Assembly: GCA_947044405.1 (NCBI GenBank)
Contig: CAMRHE010000067.1
Coordinates: 2,425,501-2,489,500 of the forward strand
Direction: 5' to 3'
Source: Leptodactylus fallax
Lineage: Eukaryota > Chordata > Amphibia > Anura > Leptodactylidae
DNA length: 64,000 bases
Position numbers and translations under genes: made by a program. Under the pieces are notes generated by a model. That model was not told the DNA's origin, searched no databases, and was given only the letters and a program-made list of their open reading frames with translations. Below are positions 10,755 through 21,707 of the stretch, one piece after another (within the stretch, counting starts at the first letter, position 1; each line of letters begins with the position of its first letter).

Positions 10755-11777
10755 ATGGGCTCCTCAAAACAACTCTCAAATGATCTGAAAACAAAGATTG
10801 TTCAACATAGTTGTTCAGGGGAAGGATACAAAAAGTTGTCTCAGAGATTTAACCTGTCAGTTTCCACTGTGAGGAACATAGTAAGGAAATGGAAGACCAC
10901 AGGGACAGTTCTTGTTCAGCCCAGAAGTGGCAGGCCAAGAAAAATATCAGAAAGGCAGAGAAGAAGAATGCTGAGAACAGTCAAGGACAATCCACAGACC
11001 ACTTCCAAAGAGCTGCAGCATCATCTTGCTGCAGATGGTGTCACTGTGCATCGGTCAACAATACAGCACACTTTGCACAAGGAGAAGCTGTATGGGAGAG
11101 TGATGCGAAAGAAGCCGTTTCTGAAAGCACACCACAAACAGAGTCGCCTGAGGTATGCAAAAGCACATTTGGACAAGCCAGCTTCATTTTGGAAGAAGGT
11201 CCTGTGGACTGATGAAACAAAGATTGAGTTGTTTGGTCATACAAAAAGGCGTTATGCATGGCGTCAAAAAAACACAGCATTCCAAGAAAAACACTTGCTA
11301 CCCACTGTAAAATTTGGTGGAGGTTCCATCATGCTTTGGGGCTGTGTGGCCAATGCCGGCACCGGGAATCTTGTTAAAGTTGAGGGTCGCATGGATTCAA
11401 CTCAGTATCAGCAGATTCTTGAGAATAATGTACAAGAATCAGTGACGAATTTGAAGTTACGCCGGGGATGGATATTTCAGCAAGACAAAGATCCAAAACA
11501 CAGCTCCAAATCTACTCAGGCATTCATGCAGAGGAACAATTACAATGTTCTGGAATGGCCATCCCAGTCCCCAGACCTGAATATCATTGAACATCTGTGG
11601 GATAATTTGAAGCGGGCTGTCCATGCTCGGCGACCATCAAACTTAACTGAACTGGAATTGTTTTGTAAAGAGGAATGGTCAAAAATACCTTCATCCAGGA
11701 TCCAGGAACTGATTAAAAGCTACAGGAAGCGACTAGAGGCTGTTATTTTTGCAAAAGGAGGATCTACTAAATATTAA
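10755..11777 (+). CDS. Tc1-like transposase, 340 aa, apparently intact
   Basis: This is a DDE transposase that cuts and pastes its own element at TA sites in the nucleus. The frame is open upstream to 10710, but the ATG at 10755 gives 340 residues, the usual Tc1 length, starting MGSSKQLSND. Residues about 10-50 form the first helix-turn-helix (SVSTVRNIVRKW), GRPRKI at 59-64 is the AT-hook-like linker, and about 65-110 form the second DNA-binding helix set (VTVHRSTIQHTL). Catalytic residues are Asp153 in WTDETK, Asp244 in QQDKDPKH and Glu279 in NIIEHLW, a DD34E spacing with the same numbering as reconstructed fish Tc1 transposases. A GGG-rich box lies at 188-190. The frame ends KGGSTKY, typical of the family. 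No stop or frameshift is present. Whether it is expressed or active cannot be read from sequence. Confidence 0.93.
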   Translation: MGSSKQLSNDLKTKIVQHSCSGEGYKKLSQRFNLSVSTVRNIVRKWKTTGTVLVQPRSGRPRKISERQRRRMLRTVKDNPQTTSKELQHHLAADGVTVHRSTIQHTLHKEKLYGRVMRKKPFLKAHHKQSRLRYAKAHLDKPASFWKKVLWTDETKIELFGHTKRRYAWRQKNTAFQEKHLLPTVKFGGGSIMLWGCVANAGTGNLVKVEGRMDSTQYQQILENNVQESVTNLKLRRGWIFQQDKDPKHSSKSTQAFMQRNNYNVLEWPSQSPDLNIIEHLWDNLKRAVHARRPSNLTELELFCKEEWSKIPSSRIQELIKSYRKRLEAVIFAKGGSTKY

Positions 11778-11795
11778 TGTCACTTTTCTGTTGAG

Positions 11796-12005
11796 GTGCC
11801 CATACTTTTGCACCGGTCAAATTTTGGTTTAATGCATATTGCACATTTTCTGTTAGTACAATAAACTTCATTTCAATCCTGAAATATTACTGTGTCCATC
11901 AGTTATTAGATATATCAAATTGAAATGGCTGTTGCAAACACCCAAATATTTAGAACTAAAAATGATTAAGATTAATAGGGGTGCCCAAACATTTTCATAT
12001 GACTG
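11796..12005 (-). repeat. Right terminal inverted repeat of the Tc1 element
   Basis: Reverse complement of 10357-10567 with few differences, for example GAAAATG instead of GAAAAAG near the tip. It also contains an AATAAA (near 11860) that could end the transposase transcript. Confidence 0.85.
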
Positions 12006-12957
12006 TATATACTGAATTGTGGCCTTTCTCTAAGGAGCCTTAGCCCCCCTTCCCCTAGCACCTAAGCCCAAATGCACCCGCAACCTCTGCACCTTCTATA
12101 GCTATTCAGCTGCTACTTATTGTGACAAATGTATCCCACATACTCAGCGTCCACTGCTCAAAATTGGAGACATTCTTAGATATTGTTACTTTTAGTAAGT
12201 ACTAGCAGAAGGACCTGGCTTCGCACAGGTATATTTTATTTTTTGTTTGTGTAGTGACCCCATAAGAATTGGCCAGTTTTGCACTTGACATCCAGTATGG
12301 CAGTCCAGTATAGGTATAGTCTATTTATGGCTGCGTTGCTATGGAAACCTGGTAAATGAAATGTGAACTTATATTGGCTAATACACGTCATATGACTGAA
12401 TATTTAAGGACCTGCGAACTGCTGTTGACTCATAAATAGGACATAAATAGCTTGGTTGATATGGAAAGATGGTGTAAAGCTGTGTGTATGTCAAGACTGA
12501 ACCTGCGATTTTCCATTGGTCCATAAATGTCATGTGATCATGTGCATCTCAGTTTGGATATCAGTGAAAAACCTGCGATCGGTTGTTATGGAACACCTGG
12601 AGTAAAGCTGTGTGTATGTGACCTTGTGTAACAGTGTCATCCACAGCACCCTGCCCCTTTAAAGCTGACCTACAGCAGTGAAGAAAAATGGCTGGGTTGT
12701 TATTGAAACCTGGAGTGCAGCTGTGTGCATGTGGCTGACAATGCTTTGTCAGATTGGAGATGGGCATGGGTCTGCTGGGGAGTTTCAGCAGCTCGCTGTT
12801 GTCTGTAACATACCTTATCAGATTGGAGACAGGCTTGGGTCTGCTGAGAGTTTTCATTAGCTCGAGCAGCAGCCATGCGTTTTGCTGCAGGGGACATGAG
12901 TAGTTTCAAAAACGTTTCAATTTATAAGAATGCTGAAATCCAGTATGGCAGTCCAGT

Positions 12958-13562
12958 CAGTGGCGTAAATACCGGTTTAGCAGTGGTAGCAGCTGCCACA
13001 GGGCCCGGGACATTAGGGGACCCGGTGGGCCTCTGATGTTTTTTGTTTTTTTTAACACCAGCAGGTAACGGGCCCCATTTACTTACCGATCCCCACTCCT
13101 GCTCACGGCGCCTGCACTTCACCTTCTGCAGAGGCGGCTGTGAGCAGGAGCGGGGATTGGTAAGTAAGGCCTGTGGGCTGTGAACCCCACAAACACTGCT
13201 ATCATTATACTCTGGGATCTTTTCAGCAGGATTCGGGCCTCCTTGGTGGCGTCCCAGATGTTGGTGGGCCAGTCCGACGTCATTATGCATTGCGATACAT
13301 GCCTGGCTCACGTGACATCTAGTCCAACATTGAAGAAGTAGCGAGAAGTGCGCATAATACTATATGAAGGGGCCACTATGATACTGTGTGCATGGGCCAC
13401 TATGGGGCAGAATACTGTGTGCAAGGGCCACTATGGGGCCTAATAGTGTATTCAGGGGCCACTATGGGGCATAATAGTGTGTGCAGGAATGCAGTTTGTG
13501 CGGGGGGGGGTCCCATGTCAAATGTTCGCCTTGGGGCCCTGCCATTGTTAGTTACGCCACTG
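12958..13562. mobile_element. Non-autonomous hAT-type element
   Basis: The 605-bp segment has inverted ends CAGTGGCGTAA/TTACGCCACTG and an exact 8-bp duplication, AGTCCAGT, at 12950-12957 and 13563-13570. Eight-base duplications and CAGTG-type ends are typical of hAT elements. The interior is G+C-richer than its surroundings, with an inverted CACGGCGCC/GAGCAGGAG region near 13080-13160 and GGGGCCACTATGG repeats near 13370-13470. No transposase is present. Confidence 0.85.
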
Positions 13563-13990
13563 AGTCCAGTATAGGTACAGTCTATTTATGGCTGTGTTGT
13601 TATGGAAACCTGTTAAATTAAATGTGAACTTATACTGGCTGATACACGTGATATGACTGAATATTTAAGGTCCTGTGAACTGCTATTGACTAATACAGGT
13701 CATACATAGCTTGGTTGCTATGGAAACCTGTGTGCCTGAGGAGACTAAGCGCCTGCGAGCTCTTATTGGCTGATAAGGGACATGTGACCGTGTGTATGGC
13801 TGTTGGAATATGAGTGAAAGACTTGCAGGCTTGTATAGACTAATACTGGTCATTTTTTGGGAATACTGTACCTCAGGAACGGTACGTCCAAGAGAGCTGA
13901 GACCCAGTCTATAATATTCCCGGACACCTGATGTACATGTGTGCCAAATTTGGTGAGGATCGGTCCAGTCGTTTGGTCACGCATAAAGAA

Positions 13991-14034
13991 CAGACAGACA
14001 GACAGACAGATAGACAGACAGACAGACAGACAGA
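13991..14034. repeat. (CAGA)n microsatellite in a repeat tail
   Basis: About ten CAGA units with one TAGA variant lie at the 3' end of the repeat at 12203-14060. Confidence 0.85.
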
Positions 14035-14060
14035 AACTCATTTTTATATATATAAGAGAT

Positions 14061-15257
14061 AAGCAACATTGGACGTGTGTTGGCCGAATCCACCAATTTA
14101 AGCAGGACCAGCAGGCCATCTGTGTATGGGCCCCCCAACACAGACAGATGTCAGGGGAGATACGGATTGGGCAGTTGGTTTTCAACTGCCCAAGCCTTTT
14201 GTTCTTTGGTGGACATATGTTATGTATAATCTGCTGTGCATATATTCTTAACACTAATTAGTCTCTATATATAGAGTTTTAAGGCAACTAAAACTTATCA
14301 GGATTTACTGAAAGACCTTAATCTGTTCAAGTCAATAAAAAGTGCATTAGCGCACAATTCCCAGTCCTCTCTTCAAACAATCAATCTGCACAGCTCATGA
14401 ATACGGGTTCCTAGTGCAATAGTACAAAAGTAAAATAAAGTTTGTCATGAGATTGTATTGAATAGCAGCTTGTTCATAGGTAAAGAGCCAAACAGCAATG
14501 GGAGAATTAAGTATTGAAATGGTATCAGCCTTTTTGTCACCTCCATTCACAGTATACAGACTGTTGTAAATGGAACCTGAATTTTGTAGAGAGCTCTGTA
14601 AAGCAGCTATGGGGAGTATACAGTATGTTCCTAGTCACTGCCCTGTTCTATTGCTTGAATCACTTCTGCTCATAAAGAGAGGCTCTTCAGTTCTAGATGA
14701 TTCTGGTGGGCAGTGTATTGTGAATCCGCTGTGCTGCCAAACAGGTTTCGGGATCTGGATTTCACTGCCTCCGCTACTTCCTGAGGTGGTCCCAGTTTGG
14801 CAGTAGCTGACCAGGCGGATGGAACCGTGGTACAATGCACCACAGAAACAGGATAACATGCAAAAAGACCAGAATGTGCACACTGAGTAAAACCTGGATA
14901 GACAGGCTATGATAGGGATAAAAACAGACACACTAGGTAACAGGAGGCCACAGGGGCCATCGGCAGTAGGAATAAAAGCAGACTGGGATTAAAACCAGAA
15001 TACAAGACAAAACAGAAGCATGCAGAGCAGACTAAAATAGGCGGAGACAATCAGGGATTGGCTGAGAAAAGCTCATAGGTGTACTCGTTAGGCCTTATGG
15101 GCTGAACCAGGTGCAGCAACAAAAAGGAACACACAGCAGCCTAGAGGTTCAAGAACCGCACAGTGTGAACTAGAGTCAAGCTGGATCAGAGTAAGCTGTG
15201 CCCATTGGCACTATATTGAGTGCATATATCGGAAAACCACCCATTGCAAATGCAAAT
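14061..15257. other. Unassigned; part may be LTR-like (about 14800-15180)
   Basis: The minus strand of 14800-15180 has the composition of the solo LTRs of this window read in the same sense (runs like ACAAAACAGAAGC and GGCTGAGAAAAG), but no ends or target duplication could be set. No gene is seen. Confidence 0.3.
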
Positions 15258-15262
15258 GTATC

Positions 15263-15891
15263 TGTAACGTCTCTGCCTGTTTGGGTCTCTGTGCCACCCA
15301 CACGCTGCGGCAAAGGAGGCGTGTTCAGTTTGATTCCTTGCTTAAGGTTCTTGTTGCTTAGTCTGAACACTGTCCTAGACTATGTAATTGAATTTCAGCC
15401 ACATCTGTCTCTTGCACCTTGTTACTTCTGCTCCTCAAATAGTTAATCTGAGCCTTGCCTGTGTGATTGACAGCCTGTCTTCTAATCGAGTCTGGGGCAG
15501 GTCATCAGCTCACACATGGTCGCTGGCTACTGAGATTCTGTCTTGTGACTTTGTCCCTGCTAGCTCCTTTTTTCTGCTATTGTTGTATTTCTGACTTTGG
15601 CTCCCCCTGTGACTACTTTCTTGGATTTCGTTTTGGCACTGCATTGCTCGACTGTTATCTACCCCTTGGCTTGCTGACTCTGCTTCTGTGTTGTTTTGTC
15701 TTGTCCTGTTCTGTGTGTCACTTATTTAGTGAAGGGATTGGCTGCAAGTTGTCGGCTGTTACCTAGGACAGTCAGGAAAGTAGGCAGAGCCAGTGGGAGG
15801 TTCAGCTTTAGGGCTCACTGGCTTGTCTTGCCCCTCCCCATAGGGTTTACCAGCAGCTCTAGGGAATCGCTCCTCTAGCAATTACCTTACA
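15263..15891 (+). mobile_element. Solo LTR of an LTR retrotransposon (copy 2)
   Basis: The 629-bp segment runs TGTAACGTCTCTGCCTGTTT to ACCTTACA, with an exact 5-bp target duplication GTATC at 15258-15262 and 15892-15896. It is the same family as 3216-3879 and 60044-61156. No primer-binding site, gag or pol follows, so it is a solo LTR. The open frames across 15388-15878 arise from its C/T-rich composition and are not genes. Confidence 0.85.
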
Positions 15892-15993
15892 GTATCCTTA
15901 GGGTGCCATTTACCGTGGATATTTCAAATTTAATTCTAATTTACTGTTAACTCCCAGGTACTAGGGAAGTTACAACCTTAGTTATCTTCAAAA

Positions 15994-16260
15994 TCAAAAC
16001 GCGTTCACAGTGAGTGGACAGAGGAGATGTTGGAGTGAATGGAGAGAAGAGGGGCTGATTCTCCTCACAGCCTCTACATGTCTGCACGCAGTTGGCAGTG
16101 AGAGGGTTCTGTAGCTTCTACCATGCAAGGAGAGTTTACTATGTACTTATATATATTTGTGACTAGCTGTATGCGTTACTTTTGATGGGATATTTCTCAT
16201 AGACAGCAAACCACTTTCCTTATTGTGCTCAGATTTCCCTCTCAAAACATATAATAGAAC
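15994..16260 (+). repeat. Dispersed repeat family C (partial copy)
   Basis: GAATGGAGAGAAGAGGGGCT followed by GATTCTCCTCACAGCC matches GAATGGAGAGAGAAGGGGTT plus GATTCTCCTCACTGCC at 25085-25125. Both continue to a phrase ATTTCTCATAGACAGCA / ATTACTCACAGACAGCA and TTGTGCTCAGATTT / CTGTGCTCAAAGATTT. Confidence 0.6.
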
Positions 16261-16299
16261 ATTTTATAGCGCATAATAGAGGTTAATGCTGTATAAACA

Positions 16300-16690
16300 G
16301 TAAATGGGTATTCTGGCAACAACAAGCTACTTCCTATCCAAAGGATTAGAGGTAACTTGCTGATCGTTGACGGACTGACCACTAGCACCTCCACTGATCA
16401 TAAGAACTTAGTTTGGATGGAGGTGGTGGTTGGAGTGCTTTACTTTACACATTTCATGTGTTCCAGTTAAAATGAATGCATTGGCGGTGCACATTTCTGA
16501 CCAACGCCTACATTCAAACTGGGGTGCAAAACATCCCAATTCTTATGACAGGTGGTGTTCCCCGCAATCCTTATCTTATGTTTTTATGGGCATCACAGAA
16601 CTGGTTGCAATAAAGAAAAGTAGTGTAAGTATCTTTATATTTCTTTCTATTCTGACTTTAGCCTATGTAAATTAGTGCTGGAATAACATT
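16300..16690. other. Probable short dispersed element, non-coding
   Basis: Starts near AATGGGTATTCTGGCAACAA and has no coding content. Assignment is by style only (a GTATTCTGGC-type left end). Confidence 0.3.
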
Positions 16691-17904
16691 TTACCCAGAA
16701 CTGAATTTCAGAGGACTTGTCCTTTAATAAAACGTCTGCTACTACATATTAGCAAAATACCCCAATTTTCCCTTTTCTGTTTCATTGTATTGATGAAGTT
16801 CTGTTGCTGAACTCTTTCCAAAGTTACAGATTGCGTCCGTGCCAGTCGATCCATTTCATGTGGTGTCAACAGTAAACAATTCCTGACAAACATTTTCATC
16901 TAATCAAAAATCTGAAATTACCCTAAGCCGTCGTGTTACCACTCCTCGAGTCAAAGGCAATTAATGATGGCAGGCACACTAAAATAGGCGATAATAAACA
17001 TTAAAGGCAGTGAAGTAATAAGTAACGACAGTGTCCTGTGATAAAATCTTTAATTAAAGTTAACGTGATAAAAAAACAAAACAAAAAAAAACAGCAAACA
17101 AAACGTGCAGAGAAAACCGCATCGGTGAACAGTTGGGTGCAGGGTTGTTTGCTGGTTTTATGTGCAATGAATACATTTTCCGGACCTCTGCACTTGGATT
17201 GACTGCTCATCTCCATTAAGGTTTTTTTCTGTCTTCCTTAAGATCATTCTCTTGTGTGAAGGCTCAACAGTGTTCAAGTGGACAGACAGCTTCTGCAAGG
17301 AGATTTAAAGGAAAGGATCTGTACACAAATTGTGAAATCTAATACATGAGAAGGATAAATGCTGCCTACCAGAACTCATGGAACCATGTCTGGTATAGAC
17401 ATTTTACTAACTTTTCTTGGCATCGAAATACCATTCATATTTATCAGCTTCAAATACTAAATCCATGGCATGAAATAGAAATATAGTGTATTTTTTTCAA
17501 TTTCAGTGTACTTATAGGTATACTTATGGAATATGTTAGTCTAACCCCCTATCTATACCATAAAAAACAATGATAGAAGTTCTCCATTTTGGAGAATCTC
17601 AATTTTATTTTTTTTAAATCGTGATTTTTATTAAATAAACAGACCAGTAAATATAGGTTTACACCGTATTATTGAAACCAAATTTTAATAAAGTAGGAAT
17701 TTTCTGACTTGCAGGTCAGAACAAGTACCGTATGTGATACAGAACAGTCACAGATAAGTACATTACAATGTAGTGCTGTATGAAGCAGAATCTAACATTC
17801 ATCTTATTATCAGTCCACAGACGAATCACATGAAGGGATGCGGTGACTGAGAATACTAATAGAAAGAAGTCTTACCATGCATGAGTGCTTTAAAGATCAG
17901 GTTA
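16691..17904. other. Unassigned A+T-rich DNA, no gene seen
   Basis: Nothing recognised on either strand. This could include conserved non-coding sequence, which needs alignment to see. Confidence 0.4.
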
Positions 17905-18180
17905 TTTAACCCTTTTTCATCACAGCCATGTTTCATTTTTGTGTTTTTAATTTTTAGATTGCAGAGCTGTACAAGGGCTTGGTTTATGTGTGGGACAAAG
18001 CATACGTCATAATGGAACCGTTAATATTTTGTGCAATATACTGGGAAGATGAAAAAAAAAAACTGAATGAGGTGGAATTGGAAAAAAAAAAGCAAGCATG
18101 ACAGTTTTTACAGTGTAAAATTAACATGTTACTGATTTTCTTCCCTATGGTCATTGCAATACCAAATTTAGGCTAAAGCT
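17905..18180. repeat. Diverged A+T-rich dispersed repeat
   Basis: TTTTGTGCAATATACTGGGA parallels ATTGTGCACAATATACTTGG at 45233-45252, and the surrounding order of phrases is similar. It is an old copy of the family listed at 45060-45720. Confidence 0.5.
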
Positions 18181-18567
18181 GGCCATACACATTAGATTTT
18201 AGACTGCCATGATCAACTATCCCAAACACATGAACAGCCTCAAACCCTTCAATGAGCGTTCGACTATCCCAGACATTTGGAAAATTAACAGATGAAAGTC
18301 GTTCAGTGCTAATGAAGTGCTGAAAACAAGAAATGATGAACACTTTGTGGGTGTGTTAGTAGTACAAACTCAGGCCCACAATACAAAAATTGCCCACTGG
18401 TCTGTCAGTCTAGCCCATACACAACAGATCACAGCAGACAGATGATAGAAAGAAATACAGCACAACAGATTTCAGTTCTGACCAACTTTATGGGACAGAC
18501 TGTTGTAGGTTTATGTATGACCAGCCAACAGCAGACAGTCCAAAATCTGCCACTTCAGCAGTCCAAA

Positions 18568-18785
18568 ATATGTATGACCATGTTTCATAAAAGCTGCTTT
18601 TTTTTTTTGCATATTTTGCTGTGTTTTTGAGCAAAAGCCAGGACTGAATTGAGTAGAAGGGAGAAGTATAAGTGCATCCTATATATTTTCCATTCCTGTT
18701 TAAGCCACTCCTGGCTTTGGCTCAAAAAACGCAGCAAAATCTGCAACAACAAAAAAACAGCTTTTCCACAATGTGGGGCCTCAGC
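18568..18785. mobile_element. Palindromic MITE, subfamily of family A
   Basis: The arm TTTTGCTGTGTTTTTGAGCA near 18610 is inverted at 18720-18735 (GGCTCAAAAAACGCAGCAAA), and the right end reads TGTGGGGCCTCAGCC. The second copy is at 21498-21704. Short open frames on both strands are palindrome by-products. Confidence 0.6.
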
Positions 18786-18849
18786 CTTATATAGTTTTTT
18801 TTTCATGTTTTTAATACTTTTAAAAATATTTCAAAAAAACTTTACATGA

Positions 18850-19240
18850 AACAAAAGTTTGTTTGCATCGCCACATTATGACATCTGTAACTTTTTTATA
18901 TTTCCATTTACGGAACTGTGTAAGGTGTCTTTTTTGTGGGACAATAGTTTTATTGATAAAAACAATAGTTTTCACTGATACCATTTTGGGGAAGGTGTGA
19001 CATTTAGATTACTTTTAATTCAATTTTTTTTGCATAAAATACAAAAGTTTCGATTGTTATAGTCTGGGCATTTTGTGATGCAGGGATTCCTAATGTTATT
19101 CTTGTTTATTTACTTTTATATGTATTCTAGGTAAAGGGGGTGATTTTAATTTTAATTTTTTTCTTTTCTAAAAACTTTTTTTAGTTTTAAAAACTTTATT
19201 TATAATTTTTAAACTTTTCTTACACCCCTTCCCCTTCTTG
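18850..19240. repeat. Diverged A+T-rich dispersed repeat
   Basis: TAAGGTGTCTTTTTTGTGGG and TTTTCACTGATACCATTTTG match the family also seen at 5560-5990 and 45480-45560. No gene. Confidence 0.5.
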
Positions 19241-19471
19241 TAGGAAGGGTTAAATGACAATAAACTGTATCCCCGTAGCACCATCACAGGGGAAATTAGG
19301 TATTGCACAGTGCCCACTGAATCAATGTATTGTGTGTGTAATGCAGAACAGAAGAAGTCCTCCAGAGATCATAAGATGCTCTTTGCAGCTGCTCTCCATT
19401 CTGTCTAAGAGGTAAAGATCCTAAACAGAATTCCAATAAAAGAAAAGATGTGTTTTCTACTCTACTAGATA

Positions 19472-19665
19472 CAGTCATATGAAAAAGTTTGGGCACCCCT
19501 ATTAATCTTAATCATTTAATCTTAACCTCATTTCAATCCTGAAATATTACTGTGTCCATCAGTTATTAGATATATCAAATTGAAATGGCTGTTGCAAACA
19601 CCCAAATATTTAGAACTAAAAATGATTAAGATTAATAGGGGTGCCCAAACTTTTTCATATGACTG
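19472..19665. mobile_element. 194-bp internally deleted derivative of the 10.4-kb Tc1 element
   Basis: Both ends are those of the intact Tc1 (CAGTCATATGAAAAAGTTTG and its inverse), and TA flanks it at 19470-19471 and 19666-19667. About 48 bp of the left end joins directly to the last about 140 bp of the right end, close to a short repeat of AATCTTAA. The transposase and inner binding site of the left repeat are gone. The retained right arm is nearly identical to 11866-12005. It is a candidate for cross-mobilisation by the intact enzyme. Confidence 0.9.
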
Positions 19666-19679
19666 TATACTTTTGTGGT

Positions 19680-20226
19680 TATGAATAGACACTGGTATAA
19701 ATATGGCACATCTTTGGTACAGTGTGGTGCATCTAGATTTGGCATAAAATGTTTCGATTTGTTAGACATGAGTATAGATTCTCATAAAAGTGGGTGTGGC
19801 TTAAAAGGTGGTATAAAAATAGACTAGACAGTCCTAACACATGCCAGATTTATCTTCCAGCATCAGTCACTGTGATAAATCTGGTAGGTTAGGGTAGGTT
19901 CATACGGGGAATTTGGAGCTGATTCCTCCTCAAAATTCTGCCTGAAATCAGCCTCCATTTATTTTAATAGGAGGCAGATACTGATTTTTTCAGCTAAAGG
20001 AAAACGATAAGTGTCATGCTGTTCTTCAGGCAGATTCTGCTTGAAAACTCCCATTGAAATGAATTAAAGGTGGAAAAATATCATGTGGCCAGCCTGGAAT
20101 TTGACACATATGATCATACCCTGAATCTGATTATTAGTAAATCTGGACTTATGTTTATACTAAACAAGTCCTTTAAAAGGGTTCATAGTCCAAACCTTCA
20201 TATTTTAAGCCTGAAGATCTTGTGTT
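19680..20226. other. Fragments of short dispersed elements
   Basis: 19680-19890 ends CACTGTGATAAATCTGG, a style shared with 3885-3940. 19893-20100 (GGGTAGGTTCATACGGGG, then CTCCCATTGAAATGAATT) parallels 39452-39620 (GGGTATGTTCACACAGAA, CTCCCATTCATTTCAATG). No gene. Confidence 0.45.
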
Positions 20227-20243
20227 CTAATATTACAAGGCCC

Positions 20244-20577
20244 GTGTCTCCTCTGTTGTCTTTGTTTTTTACAGTTGCTTTCTGTTCTTCTTCTTCCGAT
20301 TCTATTTCCTTGTCCTTCCCCCATTCTTTATACTTCTCATTGGACTCTTTAATGCTTATTGGCTTGGGTACTATGGGCAGGGTTTTGTTTTTCTGCCTTT
20401 TGGGGGTTGTTTGTTTTTGTTTTTCTTTCTCAAACCTGTTTTCCTCTTGATATGCCTGATCTCGGACTTGATGGTTTACCTATGCACTGGCTAATGGCTT
20501 TGTTTATGCTTTCTGTTGTGTTTTATTCTTTGTATTTGTTGTGTTTCATATAAAATTTCAATAAAACTCAATGACAC
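20244..20577 (+). mobile_element. 5'-truncated LINE (3' untranslated end) with 17-bp target duplication
   Basis: The 334-bp segment is flanked by the exact 17-bp direct repeat CTAATATTACAAGGCCC (20227-20243 and 20578-20594). Its right end has AATAAA at 20560-20565, then ACTCAATGACAC. A long exact target duplication plus a 3'-end-only insert is the signature of target-primed reverse transcription. The T/G-rich interior resembles L1-type 3' ends; clade is not proven. The open frame at 20070-20450 crosses the insertion boundary and is not a gene. Confidence 0.8.
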
Positions 20578-20594
20578 CTAATATTACAAGGCCC

Positions 20595-21497
20595 CAGCTG
20601 TCATATCCCACTTATATTACTACTTCTCACGTGTTATTTAGATTCCTTTCTGCACCTTTTGGCACCTTCTTAGACATATCTTAAACTGATTTAATTGTTG
20701 CTATGAGCTCCAAAGGAATGTGTTTGCTTGTTTGGGAATATGAAAGGGGAGCTCTATAGATTCCAGTGGCTGCTTCCCTTTAGTAGGAGGGGGGTGCATA
20801 CTTTTGAAATGCTTATGCTCATCATGTTCAGTAGGAAAGACCTAAAATTAATATATTAAACTTACCACACATGCAATAATAGATATTGTGAATAAAATAT
20901 TAACATTCACACATTTTTTTTTTGTTTTAATTTTATAAATGCTTTACTTGGAAGTGGAGCTAAACGTCTACATAAGTTCTAATGATAAATATATTAACCA
21001 CAATCTATATACCACACTACTTACCCCCTTTCCTCCCATGACTGCGACCCACTCCATCTCTGTCTATATTTTCTACTTAAAAGTGCCATCAATCTCCCGA
21101 ACTTCTGTTCTGGATAGTGTTCTTTCCATCACTGTGTACCAGGTTTTTAACCATTACATTTTCTTTCTATCTAGTCATTGCATATATAGTATATATTTTC
21201 CAATGTCTCCTGACCAAAGAGGGAAAACGTGTGGAGACCCATTCCGTTAGAATTGCTTTCTTTATAGGCAGAGCCATCAATTGAATAAGATCTGAAAGAA
21301 ACCAATCTCCTTCTTTAGGTGTATAATGGAAAAGACATAACCATTCATCCATTCTGACCTTGGTATCAAGAGGAATTACAAATATTACTCTGCAGAAGCC
21401 TGGAATCTGCTAATTGCTGGCCATCTCAAGTAATGTGGATACAACCAAAGACTACCAACGATCAAACAATCACACAATGAAGTTCTAGGCAAAACAG
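20595..21497. other. Unassigned, no gene seen
   Basis: No motif, repeat end or domain recognised. Confidence 0.4.
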
Positions 21498-21704
21498 TAA
21501 GGCTATGGCCCCACATTGCGGAAGATCAGATTTTTTTTGTTCCAGATTTTGTTGCCAGGAGTGGATTGAGCAGAAGGTAGAAGTGTAAGAGCTTCCTATA
21601 TATTTCCCATTCCTTTTGTAACCATTGTTGACTTTGGCTCAAAAAACCGCAACAAAATCTGCAACAAAAAAAGCTGCATTTCCGCAACGTGGGGCTGTAG
21701 CCTA
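21498..21704. mobile_element. Palindromic MITE, same subfamily as 18568-18785
   Basis: The left end GGCTATGGCCCCACATTGCG is inverted as CGCAACGTGGGGCTGTAGCC. The core CCTATATATTTCCCATTCC matches CCTATATATTTTCCATTCC of the 18.6-kb copy. Confidence 0.65.
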
Positions 21705-21707
21705 AGA

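Larger units (their letters stand above)
10357..12005 (+). mobile_element. Full-length Tc1/mariner-type transposon
   Basis: The 1649-bp element begins CAGTCATATGAAAAAGTTTG and ends with the inverse, flanked by TA at 10355-10356 and 12006-12007. The terminal inverted repeats run about 210 bp (10357-10567 and 11796-12005), and I count only about three mismatches in the outer 190 bp. Each repeat carries an outer GTTTGGGCACCCC and a related inner motif (ATTTGGGTACCC near 10557), which matches the IR/DR layout of Tc1-like elements. Near-identical ends and an open transposase point to recent insertion. Confidence 0.95.
12203..14060. mobile_element. Unclassified interspersed repeat with internal duplication, interrupted by a hAT-type element
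   Basis: The element starts near CTAGCAGAAGGACCTGGCTT and ends with GTGCCAAATTTGGTGAGGAT, CGGTCCAGTCGTTTGGTCAC, a CAGA run and TTTTTATATATATAAGAG. Two homologous units follow each other: CCAGTATGGCAGTCCAGT at about 12291 and again at about 12937. Each continues with the phrase TCTATTTATGGCTG and later AATATTTAAGG. The second unit is split by the insertion at 12958-13562. The 3' part resembles tails seen on several retroelements; I leave the class open. Confidence 0.55.

Noticed and set aside
14740..14795. Hammerhead-like motif on the minus strand
   Set aside because: The strand reads CTCAGGA where CTGANGA is required, and the intervening sequence does not form a stem.
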